A DNA stretch of 32,811 nt, taken from Paenirhizobium naphthalenivorans. Its GTDB lineage: Bacteria; Pseudomonadota; Alphaproteobacteria; Rhizobiales; Rhizobiaceae. Shown in pieces: positions 16,416 through 25,530 of the stretch. Every line of letters begins with the position of its first letter. Position 1 is the stretch's first letter. The translations under genes were made by a program, and so were the position numbers. The stretch lies in contig NZ_BJZP01000033.1 of assembly GCF_007992095.1 (NCBI RefSeq), positions 1 through 32,811 of the forward strand, read 5' to 3'. Below the pieces are notes generated by a model. It was not told the DNA's origin. It worked only from the letters and a program-made list of their open reading frames with translations, and did not search any database.

Positions 16416-17489
16416 ATGGACGACCTCGAAACCACCATTGTCATCAACCCGGCGATCCCACTTACCGATATCACCGAACTTGAACGGCTGGTTCTCTCCA
16501 GCGTGTTCGATGCTGGTGAGGTCGACAACGCGCTGTTGCTCTATACCGACAGCGGCGCTGCCCTGACGTTCAGCCTGGCCGCAGGCGATCTATCGGTAGC
16601 CTATGAAACGTCTCGCCGCTCACCGAAGAGCGAACTGAACCGGATCGTTGCCGAATGCTGGCGCGACCAGATCGATGGTCGGGACCGGATCGAAATCGAT
16701 CTGCGACCAAGCTCCTGGGAGTTCATTCTGCAGGACATTGTCGCACGCTCCGAAACGCTTTCGGAAGTCCGAGTACTCGAATGGTCCCGGCATCCATCGC
16801 AGAGACCCGACAGTTTCGCTGCCTGCGTCATGCTGATCACCGCGACGGAATGCGCAGGCCGATCCAGCGGTGATCTCTTCGAGGAACTGCGCGCAGCAAA
16901 CGAGGTACAAAGGCCGGCCGAGGGCCTGAGATACCTTCCCGGCGCGCCTGATCTCTCAAAAGCTGATCCCGTTCTTGAGCGAATGCGCGGTGCGATCGAC
17001 CGCCAGATGACAGGGCGATTGCCGCACGACCAGTTCCTGCTCGATGCTGGCGGTCGCAACTCGCTGACCACGATCCGCCGGTTCATCGAGTCCTTCGCCA
17101 CGCCTGCGCCGGCCATCGCCGACATCGATAGCCGACAACTGGACGCGGCCCTGTGCTGCTGGGAGGCCATGCAGGACTACCGGATCCTGTTCGAACACGA
17201 CAAGCCGCTGGTGCGGAACATTCACGCTCTGATGTTGCTCTGGACCCAGCTCGGTTCGATCGAACTGCGGCGCTGGGCGCGCCCGGCTGCCATCTGCGCG
17301 CTCCAGATCCATGACCATCTTGGACGGGAGCTGATCGATCGCCATGCACCGTTCGACTATGGATTTATCCCGGCGGTTCTCGAAGTGCTTGAATGGACAG
17401 AGAATGGTCCTGACTTCGCAACACCGCTCGAGGATGCCGCCGCCCGCGTGCTGAAGAAGCTGGAAATGCATGAAGGAGGACGTCGATGA
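16416..17489 (+). CDS. Hypothetical protein, extended second partner copy
   Basis: A 357-residue protein started at the ATG at 16416, which has AAAAAGGAGAG upstream; a frame that is open earlier (from 16281) is ignored. Residues 1-150 match the first copy at 14989. Residues about 160-350 are an extra helical domain: LERMRGAIDRQMTGRLPHDQ, FIESFATPAPAIADIDSRQL, and WTQLGSIELRRWARPAAICA. I do not recognise a family. The stop overlaps the next start by 4 bp (ATGA), so translation is coupled to the gene at 17486. Confidence 0.75.
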   Translation: MDDLETTIVINPAIPLTDITELERLVLSSVFDAGEVDNALLLYTDSGAALTFSLAAGDLSVAYETSRRSPKSELNRIVAECWRDQIDGRDRIEIDLRPSSWEFILQDIVARSETLSEVRVLEWSRHPSQRPDSFAACVMLITATECAGRSSGDLFEELRAANEVQRPAEGLRYLPGAPDLSKADPVLERMRGAIDRQMTGRLPHDQFLLDAGGRNSLTTIRRFIESFATPAPAIADIDSRQLDAALCCWEAMQDYRILFEHDKPLVRNIHALMLLWTQLGSIELRRWARPAAICALQIHDHLGRELIDRHAPFDYGFIPAVLEVLEWTENGPDFATPLEDAAARVLKKLEMHEGGRR

Positions 17490-18124
17490 GCGAGAAAGCA
17501 CCATCTTCCATCCCGCCGGCAACTGCAAAGGTTTCTGCCGATCCCGCGTGCAGCAAGCATTTCGTGCATGTCTACGCCGTGGTCCGGGTCAAGGTTGAAG
17601 TCGATGCCACAAACCACCGGGCCGCTATGACCGCGGCCGACGAACGTCTGTTTGGTAACGGATTTGCCGTCAGCCTCAATCCCCGCGGTATCGGCGTGAT
17701 CGAGGCCGGCTATGCCGAGGAAGTGGTCGGCTATCTCGTCGATGAAGCGGACGACCCGGACTATGAGAAAACCCGGAGCTACAGTCCAGACCACGAGCCG
17801 CAAATATTGGATGACGGACATCGGCGTCCGCCCTTCGTCTCGCTGGAAGACCGGCGCGTGACACTGACATTCGTGCCCCAGATCTGGCGCCATGATCAGG
17901 CGATCGAGGTTGATGTCTCTGAACCAAAAGACTGGACCGTGGCGCTGTCACTGCTCCTCGAACGATTTCCGACAGAGGCAGAGTGGGATGCCAATGCGCA
18001 GATCAGGGATGATCTGCGTCACGAAGGTGATGCTCCACAATGGATCCGGGACTGGCCCGGCCCCTTTGAAGTTCGACTGGACGACGACGTTGCGGACGTC
18101 TGGAGTGGCTCCGATGAACTATGA
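17486..18124 (+). CDS. Hypothetical protein, acidic
   Basis: A 212-residue acidic soluble protein with no family I recognise. The start overlaps the previous stop by 4 bp, with AGGAGG just upstream. The central part (HVYAVVRVKVEVDATNHRAA, then ADERLFGNGFAVSLNPRGIG) is an alpha/beta pattern, and the end is Trp/Asp-rich (WIRDWPGPFEVRLDDDVADV). It overlaps the next small gene by 11 bp. Confidence 0.7.
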   Translation: MSEKAPSSIPPATAKVSADPACSKHFVHVYAVVRVKVEVDATNHRAAMTAADERLFGNGFAVSLNPRGIGVIEAGYAEEVVGYLVDEADDPDYEKTRSYSPDHEPQILDDGHRRPPFVSLEDRRVTLTFVPQIWRHDQAIEVDVSEPKDWTVALSLLLERFPTEAEWDANAQIRDDLRHEGDAPQWIRDWPGPFEVRLDDDVADVWSGSDEL

Positions 18125-18302
18125 GCGTCTTCTGTGGCGCCTCAGGGCCAACCCTGATCTGTTTGGCGATGATGACGAACGGTCGCGCCGTGTGACACGC
18201 CTTATCATACGCTGCAAGGCGCGGCTGATGCCAGAATGGGAGGCGTGCGCCAAGCGAGTACGGCTGGAGGCCGACCGTCGCTTCTGGTTCCGGACCCTGT
18301 GA
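18114..18302 (+). CDS. Small basic hypothetical protein
   Basis: A 62-residue protein from the ATG at 18114, overlapping the upstream gene by 11 bp in another frame. It is basic and helical (MNYERLLWRLRANPDLFGDD, then RRVTRLIIRCKARLMPEWE and RLEADRRFWFRTL). Its composition and overlap favour a real small gene over chance. It looks like a short plasmid protein that I recall only as hypothetical. Confidence 0.65.
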   Translation: MNYERLLWRLRANPDLFGDDDERSRRVTRLIIRCKARLMPEWEACAKRVRLEADRRFWFRTL

Positions 18303-18755
18303 AGGGGAAAGGAAGGGGAAGAAAAGAAGACCCCTGCCGCATGTGGCTCCAGCCCGTCAAGGGCGGGCTTCGCCGCTAAAGCGGCCTTTGACCGGCCATC
18401 GCCAATGCAGCGGTGAAAAGCTGGATTGGAAAGTCTGAAGAGGCGAGGACAGCGCCGAATTTCTCCAGTCCAAATCCCGAAACTGCGAATGCTATGCTCC
18501 GACGGATCGAGATCCGGCGGCATGGTCGTTCGTCCCAACCAATGGTGAAAGACATGCCCATGAAGTTCTTCCCCTCTTCATCGCGCCGACCGTTTGCAGG
18601 ACGGCCTGGCGGATCGGAAAGCCGCCTCATTCCACTGGCCGCCAATGATGACGATCCGGATCCAACGCCGCCGTCACCTGCGGCCGCCGTAAAACCAGCG
18701 TCGGTGGCAAATGAGATCCCGCCGCTTCCCATCGCGGTCTGACGGAGGATCGACC
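18303..18755. other. Inter-gene region with repeat and possible small ORF
   Basis: Contains a GC-rich inverted repeat (GGGCGGGCTTCGCCG and GCGGC near 18361-18385) and a GAAGAGGCGAGGACAGCGCCG-like block near 18435-18455 that resembles 14304-14336. A small frame from ATG 18542 or 18554 to 18742 (about 60-66 codons, Pro/Ala-rich C-terminus) may be translated, but this is uncertain. Confidence 0.45.
18542..18742 (+). CDS. Possible small Pro/Ala-rich protein
   Basis: Open from ATG 18542, with alternative ATGs at 18554 and 18560. It reads MPMKFFPSSSRRPFAGRPGG, then RLIPLAANDDDPDPTPPSPA. Low complexity toward the end. A GTGAAAG precedes the ATG at 18554. No family recognised. The frame stops 13 bp before the next gene's start at 18756. 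Confidence 0.3.
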   Translation: MVKDMPMKFFPSSSRRPFAGRPGGSESRLIPLAANDDDPDPTPPSPAAAVKPASVANEIPPLPIAV

Positions 18756-19157
18756 ATGCTGACTTTCCCGGTCCAATCCGTCCTCGACGTCATCGCACGT
18801 GGTCGCGCCGACGCCGAGGCCAATGGCGGCTTCCGCGATCCCTATTATGGCCTCGAACCCGGAAAGGGCGAAAAGCCCGGCCTCTGGCTTGTTGGAGATC
18901 ATGGGGTGTATTTGATGTCCAACGGAAAGTTGCCCGAAAACGGCAAGCCATTGGTCGTCTATGCCGAAGAATGCCACCCCGAGCAAAACGACGACTGGTT
19001 CGAGGTCAAACGCCAGACCTTCGGGGGCGATGATGGTGTCGATTTCATCGATGCCGAGAGCCTCGAGGCCATGATCGCGGCCAGCCCTGGCGGTACGCAT
19101 CTGTCTTTCGCCTTTGAGGAAGACGCGATGCAGATCTCGGTCATCCAACGCGGCTGA
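18756..19157 (+). CDS. DUF3085-like protein
   Basis: A 133-residue protein from the ATG at 18756, with GGAGG upstream, so an earlier in-frame start at 18711 is not used. It has the pattern I associate with DUF3085: VQSVLDVIARGRADAEANGG, then GFRDPYYGLEPGKGEKPGLW, LVGDHGVYLMSNGKLPENGK and VVYAEECHPEQNDDWFEVKR. The family is common next to large helicase genes on plasmids and phage-like islands; its function is unknown. It lies 103 bp before the methylase-helicase gene on the same strand. Confidence 0.75.
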   Translation: MLTFPVQSVLDVIARGRADAEANGGFRDPYYGLEPGKGEKPGLWLVGDHGVYLMSNGKLPENGKPLVVYAEECHPEQNDDWFEVKRQTFGGDDGVDFIDAESLEAMIAASPGGTHLSFAFEEDAMQISVIQRG

Positions 19158-19260
19158 CGCATCATCGTCCGCTGCAACCACAACCTTCCCCCTTCCACGC
19201 GAGCGCCACGCCGGTTCATCCGGTCGATGACGCTCGTCTTTTTTCAGGAGCATTCATCCG

Positions 19261-22200
19261 ATGTCCAACGATCCCTTTTCCCTCGATATGTTCGGCAATA
19301 CTGCGCTCTCTTCCGGGCTTGGTTTTGGCCTTGGCACGACTGAAGAATTTGCCCCCGGACCGGCAGCGCATGAAAACACAGCTACCGCGCCTGAAGCGCA
19401 TGTCGTCCCGTTACCGGTTGTTGCGGCCAAACCACCCTTGCCAGGCAAGATGGGCGATCGTTTCAACTTCTATCTTGATGACGATGATCGCGACCTTCCG
19501 AAAAGCTGGAAGGAGCGCGCCCGGATCAATGTCGCCGCCATCCTCTCCGCCAACGAGATCGAGAAGCTCGACGTTCCGGTCACGCGCGAACACCAGAAGC
19601 GCCTGATCCGTTTTACCGGTTTCGGAGCCTCCGAACTGGCGAGCGGCATGTTCCGTCGCCCCGGCGAGGTCGAATTCAGGGATGGCTGGGACGACCTTGG
19701 CGGTTCGCTGGAAAGTGTGGTTTCCGAGACGGACTACGCCTCGCTGGCGCGTTGCACGCAGTACGCCCACTTCACACCGGAGTTCATCATCCGTGCGATG
19801 TGGGCAGGTCTTCAACGTCTGGGATGGCGCGGCGGCCGCGTTCTTGAACCCGGCATCGGTACCGGTCTTTTCCCTGCATTGATGCCGCAGGCCTTCCGGG
19901 CATCCAGCTATGTCACCGGCATCGAGCTTGATCCGGTCACCGCCCGGATTGTCCGTCTCCTCCAGCCGAAGGCCCGGATCGTTAATGGTGATTTTGCCCG
20001 CACCGATCTCGGGGTGATCTACGATCTCGCCATCGGCAATCCGCCGTTTTCTGATCGAACTGTCCGCTCCGATCGTAACTATCGCGGTCTCGGTCTCAGA
20101 TTGCATGACTATTTCATCGCAAGATCGATCGATCTGCTGAAGCCAGGCGCTCTCGCCGCTTTCGTCACCTCCCACGGCACGATGGACAAGGCCGATACGA
20201 CGGCCCGTGAGCATATTGCGAAATCGGCCAACCTTGTCGCTGCCATTCGCCTGCCGGAACGCGCGTTCCGCGCGGCTGCAGGTACCGATGTCGTGGTCGA
20301 CATCCTGTTCTTCCGCAAACGCAAGGCCGGTGAGCCCGAAGGCGATGTCACCTGGCTCGACGTTGACGAAATCCGGCCAGCCACCGCCGATGAAGGCGCG
20401 ATCCGTGTCAATCGCTGGTTCGCCAGACATCCCGTCTTTGTGCTCGGTGACCATGCCCTCACCTCCGGCCCGTTTGGCGAAACCTATACATGCCAGCCGC
20501 GTCCCGGCGAGGACCTTGAGATTCTGCTGAAGGCCGCGATCTCTCTGCTTCCCGAACATCTCTATGATGGCGAGCCGAGCATCATCGATCTCGATCTGGA
20601 AGAAGAGCTCGCCGAGATCGTCGACCTGAAGCCCGATAACGCCAAAGTCCGCGAAGGCAGCTTTTTCCTCGACGGCCAGCATAACCTCATGCAGTTGATT
20701 GACGGTTCCCCCGTTCCGATCGGCATCCGCAAGGGTCGCAGCAGCGACGGTATCCCCGAAAAGCATGCCCGAATCATTCGCAAGCTCCTGCCGATCCGCG
20801 ATGCCGTTCGTGAGGTGCTGAAGGCCCAGGAGCAGGATCGACCCTGGCGGGATCTTCAGGTCCGGTTACGCATCGCCTGGGGTGCCTTTGTTCGGGAGTT
20901 CGGCCCGATCAATCATACCACGGTCTCAATCAGCGAGGACGAACAGACCGGTGAGATGCGTGAGAGCCATCGCCAGCCGAACCTCGCGCCGTTCAGGGAC
21001 GATCCCGATTGCTGGTTGGTCGCGTCAATTGAGGACTACGACCTCGACACCGACACGGCAAAGCCCGGTCCGATCTTCTCTGAACGGGTGATAGCGCCAC
21101 CGGTCGCACCTGTCATCACCAGCGCTGGCGATGCGCTGGCTGTTGTGCTTAACGAACGCGGACGTGTCGACCTCGAGCACATCGCCGAACTGTTGCACAT
21201 GTCCGCCGAGGAGGTGATCGAAGACCTCGGGGAGGCAATCTTCCAAAATCCCGCAGACGGCTCCTGGCAGACCTCTGACGCCTATCTCTCTGGTCCGGTT
21301 CGCACCAGACTGACAGAAGCGGAGGCCGCCGCGGCGCTCGATCCAGCTTTCGCGCGGAATGTCCGAGCATTGCAGGCTGTCCAGCCGGCTGATCTTCGGC
21401 CTTCCGACATTACCGCCCGCCTAGGCGCGCCCTGGATCCCCGCAGCCGACGTCGTGGATTTTGTCAACGAGTTGATGGGTGCCGACATCCGTATCCATCA
21501 CATGCCGGAACTGGGAAGCTGGACGGTCGAGGCGCGCCAGCTCGGATACAGTGCCGCAGGTACGTCCGAATGGGGGACCAGCCGGCGCGATGCCGGCGAA
21601 CTACTCGCCGATGCCCTGAACTCCCGCGTGCCGCAGATCTTCGACGTGATCAAGGATATCGGTGGCGAACGGCGCATCCTGAATGTGGTCGACACCGAAG
21701 CCGCACGCGACAAACTCCAAAAGATCAAGGAGGCATTTCAGAAGTGGGTCTGGATCGATCCGGGTCGCACCGACCGGCTGGCCAGAATTTACAACGACCG
21801 CTTCAACAACATCGCGCCTCGGGTCTTTGACGGCTCGCATCTGAAACTGCCCGGCGCCAGCGCGGCCTTCCACCTCTATTCGCACCAGAAGCGTGGCATA
21901 TGGCGCATCATTTCCGCCGGCTCCACCTATCTCGCGCATGCCGTCGGTGCGGGGAAAACCATGACGATGGCCGCCGCCATCATGGAGCAAAAGCGTCTCG
22001 GATTGATCGCCAAAGCCATGCAGGTCGTGCCAGGCCATTGCCTGGCTCAGGCCGCGCGTGAGTTTCTTGCGCTCTATCCATCCGCCAACATTCTGGTCGC
22101 GGACGAGACCAACTTCAGCAAGGACAAGCGGGCGAGATTCTTATCGCGCGCCGCGACCGCGACCTGGGATGCGATCATCATCACCCATTCGGCCTTCAAA

Positions 22201-24369
22201 TTCATCGGTGTTCCCTCAGCTTTCGAACAAGGCATGATCCACGACGAGCTGGAGCTTTATGAGGAGCTGCTAACCCGGGTCGACAGTGAGGACCGTGTCT
22301 CACGCAAGCGGCTGGAACGGTTGAAGGAGGGATTGCAAGAGCGCCTGGAGGCGCTGTCGACGCGCAAGGACGACCTCTTGACGATTTCTGAAATTGGCGT
22401 CGACCAGATCGTCGTTGATGAAGCCCAGGAGTTCCGCAAGCTTTCGTTCGCGACCAACATGTCGACGTTGAAAGGCATCGATCCGAACGGATCGCAACGC
22501 GCCTGGGATCTCTATGTGAAATCGCGTTACATTGAAACACGAAATCCGGGTCGAGCCCTCGTTCTGGCATCGGGGACGCCTATTACGAATACACTCGGCG
22601 AGATGTTCTCGATCCAGCGGCTGCTTGGACATGAGGCGCTTGCCGAACGTGGCTTGCATGAATTCGATGCCTGGGCGAGTTGCTTCGGCGATACGTCAAC
22701 GGAACTGGAGATCCAGCCGTCCGGCAAGTACCGCCCTGTCAGCCGCTTTGCGAGCTTCGTGAATGTGCCGGAACTGATCGCCATGTTCCGCGCCTTCGCC
22801 GACGTCGTGATGCCCGACGATCTTCGCGAATATGTCAGGGTGCCGGCGATTTCGACGGGCCGCCGCCAGATCGTCACCGCTAAGCCGACGCCTGCCTTCA
22901 AGATGTATCAGCAAATCCTCGAAGCGCGTATCAAGGCAATCGAGATGCGAGAGGGACCGGCGCAGCCCGGTGACGACATTCTCTTGTCGGTGATCACCGA
23001 TGGTCGCCATGCGGCAATCGATCTTCGTCTGGTCATGCCGGCGAACGACAACGAGGACGAAAACAAACTCAACATGCTCGTCCGCAACGCTTTCCGGATC
23101 TGGCAGGAGACAGGTGAAAGCATCTATAGCCGCCCGGATGGCAAGGACTACGATCTGCCGGGTGCGGCCCAGATGATCTTTTCCGATCTGGGGACCATAA
23201 ATGTCGAGAAGACACGCCGCTTCTCGGCCTACCGCTGGATACGTGATGAACTGATCCGCCTCGGCGTGCCCGCTTCCGAAATCGCTTATATGCAGGACTA
23301 CAAGAAGACCGAGGCGAAACAACGCTTGTTCGGCGACGTGCGTGCCGGCAGGGTACGCTTCCTCCTCGGATCCTCCGAGACAATGGGAACAGGTGTCAAC
23401 GCGCAGTTACGCCTGAAAGCCTTGCATCACCTCGATGTGCCGTGGCTCCCTTCCCAGATCGAACAGCGCGAGGGCCGGATCGTGCGACAGGGCAACCAGC
23501 ATGACGAGGTCGATATTTTCGCCTACGCGACGGAGGGCAGCCTTGATGCGTCGATGTGGCAGAACAATGAGCGCAAGGCGAGGTTCATCGCTGCCGCGTT
23601 GAGCGGCGACACCTCGATCCGCAGGCTTGAGGATCTGGGCGAGGGCCAGGCCAACCAGTTCGCGATGGCGAAAGCGATCGCCAGCGGTGACGAGAGGCTC
23701 ATGCAAAAGGCAGGTCTGGAAGCCGATATCGCCCGGCTCGAACGGTTGCGCGCCGCGCACGACGACGATCAATATGCTGTTCGACGCCAGATCCGTGACG
23801 CCGAGCGTGACATCGAAACCGCGACCCGCCGGATTGGTGAGATCGGTGAGGACTTGAAGCGGTCTATTCCGACCGCAGCGGATTCCTTCACCATGACAGT
23901 TCTCGGTGAGGTCCAAGATGAACGCAAGGACGCCGGTCGGGCGCTGATGCGGGAAATCCTGACGCTCGTACAGCTTCGCCAGCACGGCGAGGTTCATCTC
24001 GCATCGATCGGCGGGTTCGATCTCGTCTATGAGGGGGAACGGTTTGGAAAAGCCGAGGGCTATCGTTATGCGACGTTGCTGCAGCGCACCGGTGCGGACT
24101 ACGAGGTCGATCTGGCCGTGACGGTGACACCGCTCGGGGCGATCTCTCGCCTCGAACATGCGCTCGATGGGTTCGAGGAGGAGCGTGATCGTTATCGCCA
24201 TCGCCTCGAAGACGCTCGCCGACGGCTCGTTTCATATCGCACACGTGAGGGCGGGAGTTTCGCCTTCGCTGAAGAGCTTGCTTTGAAGCGTCGCCAGTTA
24301 AGCGATGTCGATGAGGCCTTGGCCGCCTCGATGCGTGAGGACAGCCAAGGTGTTGAACAGGCAGCCTGA
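19261..24369 (+). CDS. N6-adenine methylase and SF2 helicase fusion (DarB-like)
   Basis: A 1702-residue protein. The N-terminal 400 residues hold an N6-adenine methyltransferase domain: SAM motif EPGIGTG at 196-202 and catalytic NPPF at 260-263. The C-terminal half holds a superfamily 2 helicase: Walker A GAGKT at 896-900, DEAQ at 1053-1056, SGTP at 1104-1107 and a motif VI QREGRIVRQG at 1402-1411. A charged coiled-coil-like tail follows from about 1480. This architecture recalls the N12-class adenine-specific methylase/helicase proteins of plasmids and phages, and DarB of phage P1, which protects DNA from type I restriction in cis. No nuclease motif is visible. CAGGAGC precedes the ATG at 19261. 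Confidence 0.9.
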   Translation: MSNDPFSLDMFGNTALSSGLGFGLGTTEEFAPGPAAHENTATAPEAHVVPLPVVAAKPPLPGKMGDRFNFYLDDDDRDLPKSWKERARINVAAILSANEIEKLDVPVTREHQKRLIRFTGFGASELASGMFRRPGEVEFRDGWDDLGGSLESVVSETDYASLARCTQYAHFTPEFIIRAMWAGLQRLGWRGGRVLEPGIGTGLFPALMPQAFRASSYVTGIELDPVTARIVRLLQPKARIVNGDFARTDLGVIYDLAIGNPPFSDRTVRSDRNYRGLGLRLHDYFIARSIDLLKPGALAAFVTSHGTMDKADTTAREHIAKSANLVAAIRLPERAFRAAAGTDVVVDILFFRKRKAGEPEGDVTWLDVDEIRPATADEGAIRVNRWFARHPVFVLGDHALTSGPFGETYTCQPRPGEDLEILLKAAISLLPEHLYDGEPSIIDLDLEEELAEIVDLKPDNAKVREGSFFLDGQHNLMQLIDGSPVPIGIRKGRSSDGIPEKHARIIRKLLPIRDAVREVLKAQEQDRPWRDLQVRLRIAWGAFVREFGPINHTTVSISEDEQTGEMRESHRQPNLAPFRDDPDCWLVASIEDYDLDTDTAKPGPIFSERVIAPPVAPVITSAGDALAVVLNERGRVDLEHIAELLHMSAEEVIEDLGEAIFQNPADGSWQTSDAYLSGPVRTRLTEAEAAAALDPAFARNVRALQAVQPADLRPSDITARLGAPWIPAADVVDFVNELMGADIRIHHMPELGSWTVEARQLGYSAAGTSEWGTSRRDAGELLADALNSRVPQIFDVIKDIGGERRILNVVDTEAARDKLQKIKEAFQKWVWIDPGRTDRLARIYNDRFNNIAPRVFDGSHLKLPGASAAFHLYSHQKRGIWRIISAGSTYLAHAVGAGKTMTMAAAIMEQKRLGLIAKAMQVVPGHCLAQAAREFLALYPSANILVADETNFSKDKRARFLSRAATATWDAIIITHSAFKFIGVPSAFEQGMIHDELELYEELLTRVDSEDRVSRKRLERLKEGLQERLEALSTRKDDLLTISEIGVDQIVVDEAQEFRKLSFATNMSTLKGIDPNGSQRAWDLYVKSRYIETRNPGRALVLASGTPITNTLGEMFSIQRLLGHEALAERGLHEFDAWASCFGDTSTELEIQPSGKYRPVSRFASFVNVPELIAMFRAFADVVMPDDLREYVRVPAISTGRRQIVTAKPTPAFKMYQQILEARIKAIEMREGPAQPGDDILLSVITDGRHAAIDLRLVMPANDNEDENKLNMLVRNAFRIWQETGESIYSRPDGKDYDLPGAAQMIFSDLGTINVEKTRRFSAYRWIRDELIRLGVPASEIAYMQDYKKTEAKQRLFGDVRAGRVRFLLGSSETMGTGVNAQLRLKALHHLDVPWLPSQIEQREGRIVRQGNQHDEVDIFAYATEGSLDASMWQNNERKARFIAAALSGDTSIRRLEDLGEGQANQFAMAKAIASGDERLMQKAGLEADIARLERLRAAHDDDQYAVRRQIRDAERDIETATRRIGEIGEDLKRSIPTAADSFTMTVLGEVQDERKDAGRALMREILTLVQLRQHGEVHLASIGGFDLVYEGERFGKAEGYRYATLLQRTGADYEVDLAVTVTPLGAISRLEHALDGFEEERDRYRHRLEDARRRLVSYRTREGGSFAFAEELALKRRQLSDVDEALAASMREDSQGVEQAA

Positions 24370-24382
24370 TCGCTTCCATCTC

Positions 24383-24409
24383 TTGTCCCCCGCTGATCGT
24401 GGGGGACAA
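24383..24409. terminator. Strong hairpin between convergent genes
   Basis: TTGTCCCCC and GGGGGACAA form a perfect 9-bp stem around a 9-nt loop, 13 bp after the methylase-helicase stop and 116 bp before the end of the minus-strand NYN gene. No clear U-tract follows, so Rho-independent ending is uncertain. Confidence 0.55.
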
Positions 24410-24524
24410 ATCGTGTTTGACGCCTGTCCTTGGCTGTTCACGCACGCAGAACCGCTGGCATTTGCAAAATAGTCAAATAATTTGTATATTCCGACTAAGT
24501 CTCACACGCGGCACACAAGTTCTA

Positions 24525-25262
24525 TCAGTTCTTTTTTCCTGATTTTTGCTTCACCCGGATTCGCAGCGGGCGGCCCTCTGCATACTCCAGATCGAAGGCG
24601 TTCGTTTTCCTCACGAGATCGCTCAGCTTGCGAAACCCATAAGTTCGCGGGTCAAAATCCGAAGCGAGATTTGCAAGTTGATTGCCGACGGCGCCAAGCG
24701 GTACCCATCCATCCTCGCTCTCCATCTGGGCGATGACCTTCCTGATGATGGGCGTGGCGGCTGTCGGGGGCTGGAGGGAGGCTGTCACCTGTACCGCATC
24801 TGTCCCGTTCGCGGCAGCCACGGGCAACAGATTTTCGGTATAGATGAAACGCCGGCAGGCCTGCCTGAAACTTTCAGGCGTCTTCTGCTCTCCAAAACCG
24901 AAGACGTCGATGCCTTGTTCACGGATGCGAGAGGCGAGGCGGGTGAAATCGCTGTCGGAAGATACCAGGCAAAAACCGTCGAAGCGACCACTATGCAGCA
25001 GGTCCATCGCGTCGATGACAAGCGTGATATCGGAAGCATTCTTGCCGGCCGTGTAGGCGAACTGCTGCTGGGGAATGATTGCGTGTCTTGCGAGAACGTC
25101 GGTCCACGCCTTTGAACGGGCATTGGCGAAGTCGCCATAGATGCGTCGAACACTCGCTTCGCCGATCTTGGCAATTTCTTCAAACAGGCCATCAACGATT
25201 TTCGCAGACGCGTTGTCAGCGTCGATAAGTACCGCAAGCCGCGGCGAACGGGATTCTGCCAT
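24525..25262 (-). CDS. NYN-domain putative RNase with LOTUS/OST-HTH domain
   Basis: A 245-residue protein. The N-terminal 150 residues are a NYN (LabA/DUF88, PIN-like) domain: LAVLIDADNASAKI with Asp 14 and 16, then GKNASDITLVIDAMDLL and FCLVSSDSDFTRLASRI. These acidic residues fit a metal-dependent nuclease site. The C-terminal 70 residues form an OST-HTH/LOTUS domain (VIAQMESEDGWVPLGAVGNQ, then DPRTYGFRKLSDLVRK), which binds RNA. It is the only minus-strand gene in this half of the window, convergent with the large methylase-helicase gene. Its function on plasmids is not known. Confidence 0.85.
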   Translation of the reverse strand: MAESRSPRLAVLIDADNASAKIVDGLFEEIAKIGEASVRRIYGDFANARSKAWTDVLARHAIIPQQQFAYTAGKNASDITLVIDAMDLLHSGRFDGFCLVSSDSDFTRLASRIREQGIDVFGFGEQKTPESFRQACRRFIYTENLLPVAAANGTDAVQVTASLQPPTAATPIIRKVIAQMESEDGWVPLGAVGNQLANLASDFDPRTYGFRKLSDLVRKTNAFDLEYAEGRPLRIRVKQKSGKKN

Positions 25263-25530
25263 GCTTAAAGCATCCTGCCTATCACAATTGACGGGAATCC
25301 AGCATCAACGAGTGGGTGGCGTGTGGCAAGCGCGTTGTTTTTTCTTCACACGCGGTGGCCCGTCTAAGTGATTGGCGAGGGTTGCGCATCCGACAAACGG
25401 GAGCGCAATATACCAGTACGCGAGGATTTCGTTCCCGCATTCTATGCGCCAGCTGGCGTGGCTTATCTTGCAATTTAAGGTGATGCGAGCTAAATGTAGT
25501 TACGTAACCACGATATTTTGGAGGATTGTC
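25263..25530. promoter_or_regulatory. Divergent promoter region before the toxin-antitoxin pair
   Basis: Between the minus-strand NYN gene and the plus-strand antitoxin. TTGCAA (25468-25473), 17 bp and TAAATG (25491-25496) give a weak plus-strand promoter. A 10-bp perfect palindrome GTTACGTAAC at 25499-25508 overlaps the expected transcription start, as an operator for autorepression by the toxin-antitoxin complex would. Confidence 0.5.

Noticed and set aside
19411..20766. Minus-strand open frame of 451 codons inside the methylase-helicase gene
   Set aside because: Shadow of the coding strand, whose methylase motifs are clear.
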